From contig CAZPRY010000019.1 in NCBI GenBank assembly GCA_964589175.1, forward strand, positions 5,493 through 69,492: 64,000 bases of DNA, read 5' to 3'. The stretch is from CAZPRY01 sp964589175. GTDB lineage: Bacteria > Fidelibacterota > UBA2242. A program made the position numbers and the translations under genes. The notes under the pieces were generated by a model that was given only the letters and a program-made list of their open reading frames with translations, searched no databases and had not been told where the DNA came from. Of this stretch, positions 34,615 through 44,743 are shown one piece after another; positions within the stretch are counted from its first letter, which is position 1, and every line of letters begins with the position of its first letter.

Positions 34615-36546
34615 TTATTTCTCGAGAACTTTGCGGATTGCACTCAACAGACTCGGAAGGGCAATCGGTTTCTGGATAAAAGTGAAGCCCTCTTTCAGGA
34701 TCGATGACAATTTTACACGATCCCCTAAATAGCCACTTGCCAGGATGACCTTGAGTTCGGGTTTTTTTTGTTTGAGCTGCACTGCCAGATCCAGACCGTT
34801 GGCGCCGGTCAGAATAATATCGGAGATCAGAACCTGAAAATCAGCATTTTCTTCTTCAAAGATTATCAGAGCCTCTTCGGCATTGCAGGCCGGAGTGACC
34901 TGATAATTATTGCGGGTCAGGACTATCTTGAATAGAGATCGGATCGAGTCCTCATCTTCGACCAGCAAAATTCGCTCGCCGTTTCCGGACGGACTTTCGG
35001 AGACTTTGCTCTCATCGATGAGTTGTTGTTCCGGGATATTGGAAAAGGGAAAAAAGAGCTGAAACACGGTCCCGGAATTGAGATGGCTTTCGACTTTGGC
35101 GAAGCCTTTATGCTGTTGCAGGATTCCGTAGACGACGGATAATCCCAATCCCGTACCCTGCCCCTGGTCTTTGGTGCTGAAAAAGGGTTCGAATATGTTG
35201 CCGAGGATGCTTTCATCCATCCCGATGCCGGTATCCTGGAGTGTCAGACGGACATAAGTCCCTGGATCGCTTTCGGGAATGTTGAGGCAATCCTGATCGT
35301 TCAGGGTGACGAGCTCCGTTCGAATCGTGATTTGACCCCCATCGGGCATCGCATCGCGGGCGTTCAGCACCAGGTTCATGATGACCTGTTCCAGACCGCC
35401 CTCGTCGGCAGAAAAGTTTGGGAGCTTGGCCTGCAGGCTGGTTTCGATGCTGATGTCCTCTCCGATCAATCGCTTCAACATCTTCAACATACCAGTGATC
35501 AATTCGTTCAGATTGAGCATCTGTTGCTGGATCGGTTGTTTGCGGCTGAAAGAGAGCAGCTGGCGGGTCAGTTTTGCGGCGCGTTCCCCGGATTGCTGGA
35601 TTTGCTCAAGATAGGGAGTCAGGATCGGGTTGGCGTGGTTACTGTACTGGGCGAGTTGGACGTTGCCGAGGATTACAGTCAGCAAATTGTTGAAATCGTG
35701 CGCGATTCCTCCAGCGAGCCGGCCGACCGCTTCCATCTTCTGGGCCTGCACCAGCTGATCCTTTAAACGTAAGCTCTCGGCTTCCTGTTCTTTCAACTGG
35801 GAGATATCCGTGGCGATATGGATCACCTTTTCCAGTTGGCCGGATTCGTCCAACACGGGTGTGCATGAAACCATGAAATGGCCCCGAAAAAGTTCCACCT
35901 CCATCTCCATGCTTTCATGTTCGTTCGAAACCAGCATCTTGCGCATGGGGCAGTTCGGCGGGAGGCCATTGTGAAATATTTCGTAACATTTTTTTCCGAC
36001 GAGTTCCTGTTCGGATAATCCGGTTGTTTCGAGCGTTCTCCGATTGGCTTTGATGATGTTGAAATCCTTGTCCAGGATGATCGTTGGCTGCCCGATCGCC
36101 TGGAAAATCTCGTGCCACTCCTTATCGGATTTACGTACGGCGGCCTCGGCTTCCCTGCGTTTCAGAACCTGATTGTGTTCCCTCAGGGAACGCTTCATGG
36201 CCGGTACGAGCCGCTTTAAATTGGCTTTCGGGACATAATCGGTGGCGCCCGCAATCATGATTTCCACGGCGTGTTCTTCCCCGATAAAACCGGATACCAG
36301 GATGAATGGCAGATCGGGATCGTGTTGCCGAATCATTTTCAGGGCTTCGGTGCCGTTGAATTTCGGCATTTGATAATCGGCGATTACGATATCCCAGGGA
36401 GTCCGGGACAATTCGACTTTGAGGTCGTCGGCCGTTTCCACGATCGTATAAATCGGGTCAAAACCGCCCTTTCGCACGGTATGCAGGATCATAGTGACAT
36501 CATCGAAGGAATCCTCGATGAACAGGATATGGATTCGTCTTTTCAT
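34615..36546 (-). CDS. Hybrid histidine kinase: REC, PAS, HisKA, HATPase, REC
   Basis: A cytosolic signalling protein of 643 residues. It starts with a receiver (Asp57 in IVIADYQMP), then a PAS domain (about 145-250), a HisKA domain with phospho-acceptor His283 (GGIAHDFNN), an ATPase domain (NARDAMPDGG, GTGLGLSVVYGI) and a C-terminal receiver (VLISDIILTGANG). It begins directly after the stop of a single-domain response regulator gene, and together with the large kinase further upstream forms a probable phosphorelay. The signal is unknown. Confidence 0.93.
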   Translation of the reverse strand: MKRRIHILFIEDSFDDVTMILHTVRKGGFDPIYTIVETADDLKVELSRTPWDIVIADYQMPKFNGTEALKMIRQHDPDLPFILVSGFIGEEHAVEIMIAGATDYVPKANLKRLVPAMKRSLREHNQVLKRREAEAAVRKSDKEWHEIFQAIGQPTIILDKDFNIIKANRRTLETTGLSEQELVGKKCYEIFHNGLPPNCPMRKMLVSNEHESMEMEVELFRGHFMVSCTPVLDESGQLEKVIHIATDISQLKEQEAESLRLKDQLVQAQKMEAVGRLAGGIAHDFNNLLTVILGNVQLAQYSNHANPILTPYLEQIQQSGERAAKLTRQLLSFSRKQPIQQQMLNLNELITGMLKMLKRLIGEDISIETSLQAKLPNFSADEGGLEQVIMNLVLNARDAMPDGGQITIRTELVTLNDQDCLNIPESDPGTYVRLTLQDTGIGMDESILGNIFEPFFSTKDQGQGTGLGLSVVYGILQQHKGFAKVESHLNSGTVFQLFFPFSNIPEQQLIDESKVSESPSGNGERILLVEDEDSIRSLFKIVLTRNNYQVTPACNAEEALIIFEEENADFQVLISDIILTGANGLDLAVQLKQKKPELKVILASGYLGDRVKLSSILKEGFTFIQKPIALPSLLSAIRKVLEK

Positions 36547-36999
36547 TTACTCACCGCTATGGGGGGTCTCATTTAAAAGCAACCAGTACAAGCCCAGACT
36601 CTGCACCGCCTGCATAAATTGCTGGAAATCGATAGGTTTCCGGATATAGCTGTTCGCGCCCAGTTTATAGCCTTTGACGATATCTTCTTCTTCCAGGGAA
36701 GAGGTCAGGATCACGACCGGAATCAGCTCGGTTTTGGGATTGGAACGTATCTGTTTCAATACTTCGTGACCGTTCATTTTCGGCAATTTGAGATCCAGCA
36801 GGATAACTGTGGGAGCACATTTCGGCCCATAGTCTTTATACTTGCCGCGACAGAGCAGGAAGTCCATCGCTTCAGCCCCATCATTCACGACGATTACTTC
36901 ATTCATGATATTGTTCTTCTGCAGGGCTCGCAGGGTCAGATCGACGTCGTCGGGATTGTCTTCGACCAGTAAAATTTTTTTTGTCTTTTTGTTTTCCAT
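36547..36999 (-). CDS. Single-domain response regulator, Rcp1-like
   Basis: A 150-residue stand-alone receiver domain of the CheY/Rcp1 type. The acidic pocket is in LVEDNPDDVD, the phospho-acceptor is Asp69 in VILLDLKLPKMNG, and the conserved Lys lies in YIRKPIDFQQF. There is no output domain, so it probably shuttles phosphate between the kinase encoded just upstream (37011-39614) and the hybrid kinase immediately downstream. Confidence 0.93.
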   Translation of the reverse strand: MENKKTKKILLVEDNPDDVDLTLRALQKNNIMNEVIVVNDGAEAMDFLLCRGKYKDYGPKCAPTVILLDLKLPKMNGHEVLKQIRSNPKTELIPVVILTSSLEEEDIVKGYKLGANSYIRKPIDFQQFMQAVQSLGLYWLLLNETPHSGE

Positions 37000-37010
37000 G
37001 GAGCGTTCCT

Positions 37011-39614
37011 TTATTTTGACAGGGTGAAATAAATGGTGGTGCCTTTATTGATCCGGCTCTCGGCCCAAACCCGGCCGCCGTGCCGGTTGATAATACGCTG
37101 TACACTGGCCAGCCCGATACCGGTGCCTTCAAATTCACGGTCCGTATGCAGGCGTTGGAACGGGCCGAATAATTTGTCGGCGTATTTCATATCGAATCCG
37201 GTGCCGTTGTCACGAATGAAATAGACCGTTTCGGCATCCTTCTCCAGGCTCCCGATTTCAATCCTGGCGTGGGCGCGGTTGCGGGTAAATTTCCAGGCGT
37301 TGCCGATCAGGTTTTCAAGGGTGACCCGGAAGAGGGACGGATCGGCAAATAGGCTAACATTGGCCTGGATCGAAATGTCGACTTTCCGTTTCGGTTCGAG
37401 ACGCTTGAATTCGGTGATAATTTCCTGAGCCATGGTTCCGAAATCAAGCCAGGTTCTATTCTGTGCCTGGCGGGAAAGCCGGGACAGCGCCAGCAGATCG
37501 TCGATCAAGCGGGACATTCGCTGCGAAGCCGCGCGGATTCGATTCAGGGTAGCAATGCCCTCTTTGTTCAATTGATCGGAAAAATCTTCGACGAGTACCT
37601 GGCTGAAGCCATCGATCCCGCGCAGGGGGGCGCGCAGATCGTGCGAGACCGAGTAGGCGAAGGCCTCAAGTTCGCGGTTGGCCGTCTCATAGCGCAGGTT
37701 GGCCTTCTCGAGTTCCGCGCGGTACTCATTCACATCTTCCAGTAAAAAAGTCAGGGCTTTTTGCGAATCCTGCAGGCTTCGGGTTTTCTCCTCCAATTCC
37801 TGCGTTCGATCCCTGACCATGTTTTCCAGATTTTCGGAATAATGTTTGATTTTTTCATCGGCAGCTTTACGATGAATCAGCTTCCACATCCCATCCATCA
37901 GCAAGGTAAAATGCTGAATATCTTCATCCCCGAATTGATCTTTGTGGCCGCCGATTCCGGCGATAGCGAATATCCGGCCGTTCTCAACCTCGGGCAGATG
38001 AAGCGACTGTTTCAGATCGATTGCTTTGTCACAGTATTCGGAGAGGAGTATGCTCAGTTCGGTCGAATCGTCCAGAGTGAAAGCCCGGGCCGAGAGAGGG
38101 ATCGATTTCCAGAATTGTGTATTTTCCAGGCGCTTATCGGAACCGGGATCGGGCAGCTTGATATTCTCGGCACAGGTGGTGAATCGAATATGGAGGGTTT
38201 TCGGAGACTGGTCCTCATCCAGTTGCAGGATATAACCGAGATCGCAATCGGTTATTCGCAAACAGGTATCCAGGCTGAAGTCGATAATATTTATATCAGA
38301 CTCGCGAATCATTTGCGAAAGCCGGTAGAGGAATTCAAATTGTTCATGGCTTCTTTGCATCTGAGCCGCGTTCGCTTTTTGGGCACCGATATCCTGAATC
38401 TGTGTAAAAAAGAACTGCGGTTTCCCCGTTTCATCACGCAAAAGAGCCGTGTCCAGCCGAACGTGGAGTGCCCGGCCGTTTTTACGGATGTAGCGTTTTT
38501 CGATGCGTCCCTTCGATTCCGTACCGAAGATCAGATTCTGTACAATTTCGGCCCCGATTTGTCGATCATCCGGATGGGTGATATCCTGAAATGTGAGCCG
38601 ATATAACTCCTCTGGGCGATAATCCAGCATATCGCAAAAGGCCTGGTTGACGCGCTCAAAATAGCCGTCCATTTTTACCATGACCATGCCGATCGGAGCG
38701 TCATCGATCGCGCGGGACAAGAGCAACCTGGCCTCGTTCAACTCTTGCGTACGCTCGGCTACCAGTTTTTCAAGGTTGCTCTGATACTCTTCCAGTTGTG
38801 TTTGGGCGAGTCTGCGGCTGCTGATCTCCCGGGAAAGTTCGGAGCCGATTTTCTCCATTTCCTCGACGGACTGGGCCAGCAATTCCAGCGGTTTCTCACT
38901 GTCGAGTCTGAGGTCATACTGAAATTGTTCTCTCGATAACTGGCGCAGCCTGCGGATAGTATTATCGATCGGCACGGAAATCGTGTGCTGGATGAGATAG
39001 GCCAGAAAAATGCTGATTAGCATAAAAACGGCTGCAATCAGAACCAGGCTATGGGAGGTCGTCTTATTGATCGATTCCGCCTGTTGTCGGTAAAAAACGG
39101 CTCTGTCGTTTGCGAATTCGATTATGTGGTTAATCCGGAAAAGGAGAGCATTAACGTGCTCGGTGCTGGTTCCTTTGATAATGTCAGTAGCCAGGCTGAC
39201 ATCTTCGCTTTGCCGCGCAAGGACGGCCTCTTCTCTGATATCCCTCCATTCGGAGAGGAGCCTGATGGCAGCGTTAACATCGGCCGGATCGCCTAGATAT
39301 TTTTGGGCAATGATCTCGAATTGCGCATAGACGTTTTTTTCGCGAATATCCAGGTCGTAATTAAGCTTCTCCAGCGCCTCCCAATTACCAGCCTCGGGAA
39401 TCTCCTTCATCGAGCGGTCCATGCTGAGAATATTGGATTTTATTTCCAGAATCGTCTTGCTGACGGTGAAGGGGTGATCGAAAATATTGCTCGTTATCTG
39501 GGCCGCCTTCCTCGATTGAAGGACCGCTACCAGGCTGATCGAAAAGACAAACAGGATCGTTACCGTGAATCCTAATGAAATAATCTTCGCGATACTGGTG
39601 TATCTTGGTTTCAT
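37011..39614 (-). CDS. Membrane sensor histidine kinase: periplasmic domain, HAMP, PAS, GAF, HisKA, HATPase
   Basis: An 867-residue membrane kinase. Transmembrane helix 1 is at about residues 12-33, a helical extracytoplasmic sensor of about 155 residues follows, then helix 2 near 193-215 and a HAMP-like linker. Next come a PAS domain (about 295-410), a GAF-like domain (about 425-590) and the kinase core with phospho-acceptor histidine in AYSVSHDLRAPLRGIDGF. The ATPase domain ends FEGTGIGLASVQRIINRHGG. This core is the bacteriophytochrome-like group that usually works with Rcp1-type regulators, matching the gene 11 bases downstream. Confidence 0.92.
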   Translation of the reverse strand: MKPRYTSIAKIISLGFTVTILFVFSISLVAVLQSRKAAQITSNIFDHPFTVSKTILEIKSNILSMDRSMKEIPEAGNWEALEKLNYDLDIREKNVYAQFEIIAQKYLGDPADVNAAIRLLSEWRDIREEAVLARQSEDVSLATDIIKGTSTEHVNALLFRINHIIEFANDRAVFYRQQAESINKTTSHSLVLIAAVFMLISIFLAYLIQHTISVPIDNTIRRLRQLSREQFQYDLRLDSEKPLELLAQSVEEMEKIGSELSREISSRRLAQTQLEEYQSNLEKLVAERTQELNEARLLLSRAIDDAPIGMVMVKMDGYFERVNQAFCDMLDYRPEELYRLTFQDITHPDDRQIGAEIVQNLIFGTESKGRIEKRYIRKNGRALHVRLDTALLRDETGKPQFFFTQIQDIGAQKANAAQMQRSHEQFEFLYRLSQMIRESDINIIDFSLDTCLRITDCDLGYILQLDEDQSPKTLHIRFTTCAENIKLPDPGSDKRLENTQFWKSIPLSARAFTLDDSTELSILLSEYCDKAIDLKQSLHLPEVENGRIFAIAGIGGHKDQFGDEDIQHFTLLMDGMWKLIHRKAADEKIKHYSENLENMVRDRTQELEEKTRSLQDSQKALTFLLEDVNEYRAELEKANLRYETANRELEAFAYSVSHDLRAPLRGIDGFSQVLVEDFSDQLNKEGIATLNRIRAASQRMSRLIDDLLALSRLSRQAQNRTWLDFGTMAQEIITEFKRLEPKRKVDISIQANVSLFADPSLFRVTLENLIGNAWKFTRNRAHARIEIGSLEKDAETVYFIRDNGTGFDMKYADKLFGPFQRLHTDREFEGTGIGLASVQRIINRHGGRVWAESRINKGTTIYFTLSK

Positions 39615-39718
39615 AGTCTATTTCTGGTCGTAGATTTTTGTATTCGATCTATCGATCCGGTACTTCTTGACAGCGATTTGTCCGTTGAACTGCGCCGAAT
39701 TTTGGGCGATATCATTCA

Positions 39719-42181
39719 CTATTGATCTGCCTTTTTTGCGGATGTTTCCGGTACGGATACCGGGATCAGGCGCTCTTCCAGCGCTTTGATCTTTTGCTTT
39801 AATTCGTTGATTCTGAATTCCCTCCCGACAAACAGTTTATTGAAACGCTCCAGTTCAAGATTTTTCTCGGCAAGTTCTTTGGTGCGTTCCTTGACCAGCT
39901 CTTCCAGATGCTCACGGTATGCTTTCAATTCTTCTTCGGCTCGTTTTCGTGTGGTCGTATTTTGTACAGTGGAGATCATCAGATTCTGATCGATTATGGG
40001 GATGTTTATGGCTGTCACATATCGCTCTTCCCCGGTACTGGCAACAATTTTCAGATCATCCCATACCATCCGGTCCGGATCGCCGCTTTGCATATCGACA
40101 ATAATCTGCGATTTCATTTTTTTGCGGTAGTCCGGATCAGAAAATACTTTATCGAAAAATATACTGACATTGGATAGAACATCCCTGGACCACCCGTATA
40201 TTTCTTCAAACCGGGTGTTCATATATTTGACATTGCCATCATCAATCGTATTCAAAGCAAATCCGATCGGCATTTTATCCAGAATCGATTCGATATATTC
40301 ATTTCGTTTTTGGAGTTCTTCGAAAATCTTTTTGCGTTCAGTGATGTCCGTATGAACCGAAAGAAGTACTTTACCAAAGGAAGGGTGGTCGAATATCGTG
40401 ACTCTGGCAAAGCACCAGAAAGGAGTTCCGTCTTTTTTGATATTCCTGACTTCGCCTTCCCAGATACCATTTTTTTTCAGAGATGTGATGATTTTTTGGG
40501 CCGTTTTCTCCGGGCTTAGGTCAGTGGGAGCATTGACGATTGAAACGTGTTTTCCCAGCATCTCTTCGGGAGCGTAGCCGAACATCCGCTCGAATTCCGG
40601 GTTCGTGTAGACGATGAGGTTGTCCTTGGCCCGGATAAGATAAACCGCCTCCAGCATATTGGCCATGATCTCGCTCTGTAATCGAATCTTTTCTTCGACC
40701 TGCTTGCGCTCCGTGATATCTCTGAAAACGGCAGTGATTCCGATTGAACCGGGTTCCCTCGGAATACTGATTTCCAGTACCCGGTTGTTAAAACCCAACT
40801 CAAAGTGATCTACGGAATTACCGGATAGGAAATGCTTGATCGATCCCAATACCCGGGGGATATCTTTGACAGTCAGAAATTTTTTAGCCAGCGAAGCGGC
40901 ATTTTTGCCGATCAATTCCTCTCGGGCAATTCCGGTAAGAATAGTCAGCATTTTGTTCGCCTCGATGACGTTTCCTTTGTTATCCAGGTAGACAATACCA
41001 TCAGCGGCGCTATTGAAAATCGAAATAAATTTTTCCTCGCTCTTTCTGATCGCATCTTCCGCGCTAATACGTTCGGTAATATCGTGGGCAACGGCATACG
41101 TCAGGCCCAGCGCCGGAACGGGATGGGACGCCCAGTCAAGCCATCGATAAGATCCATCTTTGCAGCGATAGCGGTTGCTGAAGTTGATCACCTCATGGCC
41201 CTTTTGTAACTCTTCCACAATCTTTTTTTCCGTTTTCGATCGATCGTCGGGATGGATGAATTCCAGGAAAGGGCGTTTCAGGAGATCCGATTCCGAATAG
41301 CCCAGCAACCTTTCGAAGGCCGGATTAATTTTTATAAAAGTGGCCGTCTTGAGATCGGCAATGCAGATCATGTCCATGGACATGTTGAAGATACCTCTTA
41401 ATTCCTCCTCTATACGCTTGCTCTCCGTAATATCCCGTGCGGAAGATAATGCGCCGGTCATATTACCCTTTGTGTTCCGTAAAACCCGGCACCACCAGGC
41501 TAACAATCTTTTTTGACCGTCTCTGCGGCGTTGCCAGCTTTCAAGATAAATCAGGTCCTCCCGGCCATTGAAAAGCGGCTGAATGACATGATAGGTTTGC
41601 TGCTCGCCTTCGAAATAGTCTTGGGCTTCTTTTCCGACAACGTCATCGCCGAAAAACTCCAATCCGGCCGGATTGGCCCATGAATAGACTTTATTGTTAT
41701 CAACTTCCATGATGATGTCGGGTACAGCGCTCAGGATTGCTTCATTTTTATGAGTAGCTTCCCAAAGTGCTTGCTCGGCGATTTTATGCTCGGTGATATC
41801 CTGAAAGGTGCCGTACACTCGGACACATTTACCATTTTCACGAACCGCTTTTCCCAGGGCCCGGCACCATTTGATTTTGCCTTTCGCCGTCTTTAGGCGG
41901 GCCTCGAAATCGAGTGGTATGTCATCCTCAATCAATCTGCGCATCGATTCTACGATTATTGGCCGATCTTCCGGCAGATAGAAGGACACATGCTCATCAG
42001 GCCCGGGGACCGGATTATCATAGTCGATTTCCACGATGTCATAGGTGCCCTTGGTCCATTTGGCCCGGCGTGTGATCAGGTCCATTTCCCAGCCGCCGAT
42101 TTTGGCGATCCGGCCCACTTCATCCAGCAATTCATGGCTTTTCAGCAGATCATTGTTGTTCATTAAGTCTCTATTTAGCAT
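39719..42181 (-). CDS. Multi-PAS protein without a recognisable output domain
   Basis: An 820-residue cytosolic protein with six consecutive PAS domains at about 20-135, 140-255, 262-380, 385-500, 505-630 and 635-760. Most end in the D-I-T-E-R/H-K type PAC motif. After the last PAS there is only a coiled coil (ELVKERTKELAEKNLELE) and a tail containing FVGREFRINELKQKIKALE, a sequence that often links PAS arrays to a kinase. No HisKA, ATPase, GGDEF or EAL follows, and the stop is clean. It may act as a sensor adaptor for the neighbouring kinases. GGAG precedes the ATG. Confidence 0.88.
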   Translation of the reverse strand: MLNRDLMNNNDLLKSHELLDEVGRIAKIGGWEMDLITRRAKWTKGTYDIVEIDYDNPVPGPDEHVSFYLPEDRPIIVESMRRLIEDDIPLDFEARLKTAKGKIKWCRALGKAVRENGKCVRVYGTFQDITEHKIAEQALWEATHKNEAILSAVPDIIMEVDNNKVYSWANPAGLEFFGDDVVGKEAQDYFEGEQQTYHVIQPLFNGREDLIYLESWQRRRDGQKRLLAWWCRVLRNTKGNMTGALSSARDITESKRIEEELRGIFNMSMDMICIADLKTATFIKINPAFERLLGYSESDLLKRPFLEFIHPDDRSKTEKKIVEELQKGHEVINFSNRYRCKDGSYRWLDWASHPVPALGLTYAVAHDITERISAEDAIRKSEEKFISIFNSAADGIVYLDNKGNVIEANKMLTILTGIAREELIGKNAASLAKKFLTVKDIPRVLGSIKHFLSGNSVDHFELGFNNRVLEISIPREPGSIGITAVFRDITERKQVEEKIRLQSEIMANMLEAVYLIRAKDNLIVYTNPEFERMFGYAPEEMLGKHVSIVNAPTDLSPEKTAQKIITSLKKNGIWEGEVRNIKKDGTPFWCFARVTIFDHPSFGKVLLSVHTDITERKKIFEELQKRNEYIESILDKMPIGFALNTIDDGNVKYMNTRFEEIYGWSRDVLSNVSIFFDKVFSDPDYRKKMKSQIIVDMQSGDPDRMVWDDLKIVASTGEERYVTAINIPIIDQNLMISTVQNTTTRKRAEEELKAYREHLEELVKERTKELAEKNLELERFNKLFVGREFRINELKQKIKALEERLIPVSVPETSAKKADQ

Positions 42182-42343
42182 ATATCTCCGTTAGGATTTC
42201 AGGAATTTTAAAGGTGCGGTAAATCATATGAAATTTGAGATTCTCCCCCTGATTTCGTTACAATATCAGTCGTGACCGGTCTCTGATGGATGACTACCAG
42301 AATCGTCGACAGAAAATCCTTATAGATTGTTACTTTGTTTATA

Positions 42344-43213
42344 TTAGAGAGTCGAGGACAAAACGTCGCCAATCTCCGCGGGGTTCCCAACAACATGGAT
42401 TCCCGCCTTTTGCAGCACTTTTATTTTTTCCTGGGCGGTCCCCCGGCCTCCCGAGATAATGGCGCCGGCGTGCCCCATGCGTCTTCCTGGGGGCGCCGTC
42501 GATCCGGCGACGAAGGCAATCACCGGTTTAGAGAATTTTTTGGAAACGAAATCGGCCACTTCCTCTTCGGCATTTCCGCCGATTTCACCGATCAGAATCA
42601 CGGCTTCCGTCTGTTCGTCTTCTTCGAAGAGGGGCAGCAGGTCGACAAAAGTAGTACCGATGACCGGATCGCCGCCGATCCCGACGCAGGTCGACTGGCC
42701 CAGACCCCGGGCCGTGACCTGTGAAACGGCTTCGTAAGTCAGCGTGCCACTGCGTGAAACGATGCCGATCGAGCCCTCCCGGTGAATGAAGCCGGGCATG
42801 ATTCCGATTTTCGATTTACCCGGTGAAATGACCCCCGGACAGTTGGGTCCGATCAGACGGGTTTTGGTTTTCTTCAGACGATAGATGACTTTGCACATGT
42901 CCTGGATGGGAATTCCCTCGGAGATGCAGGCGACCAGTTCCAGCCCGGCATCGGCCGCTTCCAGAATTGCATCCGCGGCAAAGCGCGGCGGTACGAAGAT
43001 CACGCTGGCGGTCGCGCCGGTTTCCTTTGCGGCTTCACGCACGGCATCGAAAATGGGAAGTCCGTGTTCCGATTTCTGGCCGCCTTTACCGGGTGTTATG
43101 CCGCCAACAATTTGGGTTCCATACTGCAGCATCTGCCCGGTATGGAAAGCGCCTTCCTTCCCGGTGATCCCCTGTACGAGCACACGTGTATTTTTCTCTA
43201 TCAGAATACTCAT
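42344..43213 (-). CDS. sucD: Succinyl-CoA synthetase alpha subunit
   Basis: The alpha subunit binds CoA and carries the phosphorylated histidine. It shows VLVQGITGKEGAFHT at the N-terminus, LIGPNCPGVISPG, and the active-site GHAGAIISGGRGTA near residue 247. At 289 residues it is standard. It starts 12 bases after sucC. In the proposed reductive pathway it would make succinyl-CoA from succinate for KorABCD; in the oxidative direction it would yield ATP or GTP. Confidence 0.96.
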   Translation of the reverse strand: MSILIEKNTRVLVQGITGKEGAFHTGQMLQYGTQIVGGITPGKGGQKSEHGLPIFDAVREAAKETGATASVIFVPPRFAADAILEAADAGLELVACISEGIPIQDMCKVIYRLKKTKTRLIGPNCPGVISPGKSKIGIMPGFIHREGSIGIVSRSGTLTYEAVSQVTARGLGQSTCVGIGGDPVIGTTFVDLLPLFEEDEQTEAVILIGEIGGNAEEEVADFVSKKFSKPVIAFVAGSTAPPGRRMGHAGAIISGGRGTAQEKIKVLQKAGIHVVGNPAEIGDVLSSTL

Positions 43214-43225
43214 TGCTCTCCTCCG

Positions 43226-44386
43226 TCAACTAATCGTGGCCGCGACGGCCATTTGGGCGGCTTCCTTAAATGTGTTGGCTACCTTGAAATCCAGGCTGGA
43301 TTCACCCAATATTTTCCGGGCTAATTCGGCATTGGTGCCTTCCAGCCGGATTACCACCGGGACCTGCACCCGGACCGTTTCGAGGGCTTCCAGGATGCCC
43401 AGCGCCACTCGATCACAGCGCACGATCCCCCCGAAAATGTTGATCAGGATGGCTTTGACATTGGGATCCGAACTCAATACACGAAAACCATTGGCAATTG
43501 TATGCGGGGAAGCAACCCCGCCCACATCCAGGAAATTGGCGGGCTTGCCCTCCTGAAGTTTGATCAGGTCCATGGTCGCCATGGCCAGGCCCGCACCGTT
43601 TACCATGCAGCCGACATTTCCATCCAGACGGATGTAATTTAGTTTGTACTTGGAGGCTTCTATTTCGGCTTCATCCTCTTCGCTTGGGTCGCGCAGTTCG
43701 GCTCGCTCGGGATGCCGGTAGGCGGCGTTGTCATCCAGGTTGATCTTGGCATCCAGGGCGATCACCTGTCCGTCTTCGGTAGTGACCAGCGGATTAATCT
43801 CCACGAGCGATGCATCGCTAGCGCAGAAGATCGTGTAGAGCCGGGCAAAAAAATCGACGAAACGGTTGAGCAGATTCCGGTCAGAAGTCAGGCGGCAGGC
43901 CACCCGGCGCAATTGGAACATCTCGAAACCGAATCCCGGAATCGCATATTCCTTAATTATTTTTTCGGGCATTTTCAGGGCAATCTTCTCGATCTCCATT
44001 CCGCCTTCGGTTGACACGATCAGGACCGGGGCGGCTTTCTGGCGGTCGATGATAATACTGGTGTAGAATTCACGGTCGATGCGGACGGCCTCTTCGATGA
44101 GTAAACGCCGAACGATTTTCCCTGCCTTCCCGGTCTGGGCCGTGACGAGGCGTTGGCCGAGAATCGCATCAACCGCAGCGATTGCCTCTGCGTTGTTTTT
44201 GACAAGTTTTACGCCGCCACCCTTACCCCGGCCGCCGGCATGGATCTGGGCCTTGATCACGCAGGGGTAGCCCAGTTCGGCCGCCACGGCGAGGGCCTCG
44301 TTTTTGCTGAAAGCAGGTTTTCCCCGCGGGACTGCCAGATCGAAGTTCCGGAAAATCGCTTTCGCCTGGTACTCATGGATTTTCAT
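43226..44386 (-). CDS. sucC: Succinyl-CoA synthetase beta subunit
   Basis: The ATP-grasp subunit that binds nucleotide and succinate. The N-terminal MKIHEYQAKAIF motif, VIKAQIHAGGRGKGGGV, VEINPLVTTEDG and FLDVGGVASP are all present. The 386-residue length is normal. Nucleotide specificity (ADP or GDP) is not clear from sequence. It is transcribed with sucD, away from the divergent rnhB, and is separated from the fumarase-Kor-Hdr train by the signalling genes. Confidence 0.96.
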   Translation of the reverse strand: MKIHEYQAKAIFRNFDLAVPRGKPAFSKNEALAVAAELGYPCVIKAQIHAGGRGKGGGVKLVKNNAEAIAAVDAILGQRLVTAQTGKAGKIVRRLLIEEAVRIDREFYTSIIIDRQKAAPVLIVSTEGGMEIEKIALKMPEKIIKEYAIPGFGFEMFQLRRVACRLTSDRNLLNRFVDFFARLYTIFCASDASLVEINPLVTTEDGQVIALDAKINLDDNAAYRHPERAELRDPSEEDEAEIEASKYKLNYIRLDGNVGCMVNGAGLAMATMDLIKLQEGKPANFLDVGGVASPHTIANGFRVLSSDPNVKAILINIFGGIVRCDRVALGILEALETVRVQVPVVIRLEGTNAELARKILGESSLDFKVANTFKEAAQMAVAATIS

Positions 44387-44743
44387 GCGTATTATCTATC
44401 CCCTTCTCTAATTCCTGATCACAGCCGAACGGCCCAAGCGGGCGCATGGCTTCAATGTAAGCGGTTCAGTGAAACTTTGGCGCTGTATCAATACTTGGTG
44501 AATCAACATAGATCTTATGATACCGTAAACCAGTCTCTGGGCTTTATTAATTAAAAAATAGAAAACAATCGATCAAATAACAAGTAGTTTGGCAACTGCT
44601 TGATACTCGATGATATTACTATTTTGGTGAAAGAGTGCGAAAGGGTCCGGTAAAAAAGAGGAATTTCCGGCGGAAACGGGGCGGCCGGTTCCAGAGTTGC
44701 GCCGTTTTTTGATAAAGTGTCCGGATTCCGTAAATTCCCCGCG
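44387..44743. other. Divergent intergenic region between sucC and rnhB
   Basis: No gene is supported in these 357 bases. The middle (about 44540-44640) is AT-rich and probably holds divergent promoters. I looked for sigma-54 GG-N10-GC doublets on both strands and found none convincing, so sucCD does not clearly share the control suggested for the fumarase train. Confidence 0.45.
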
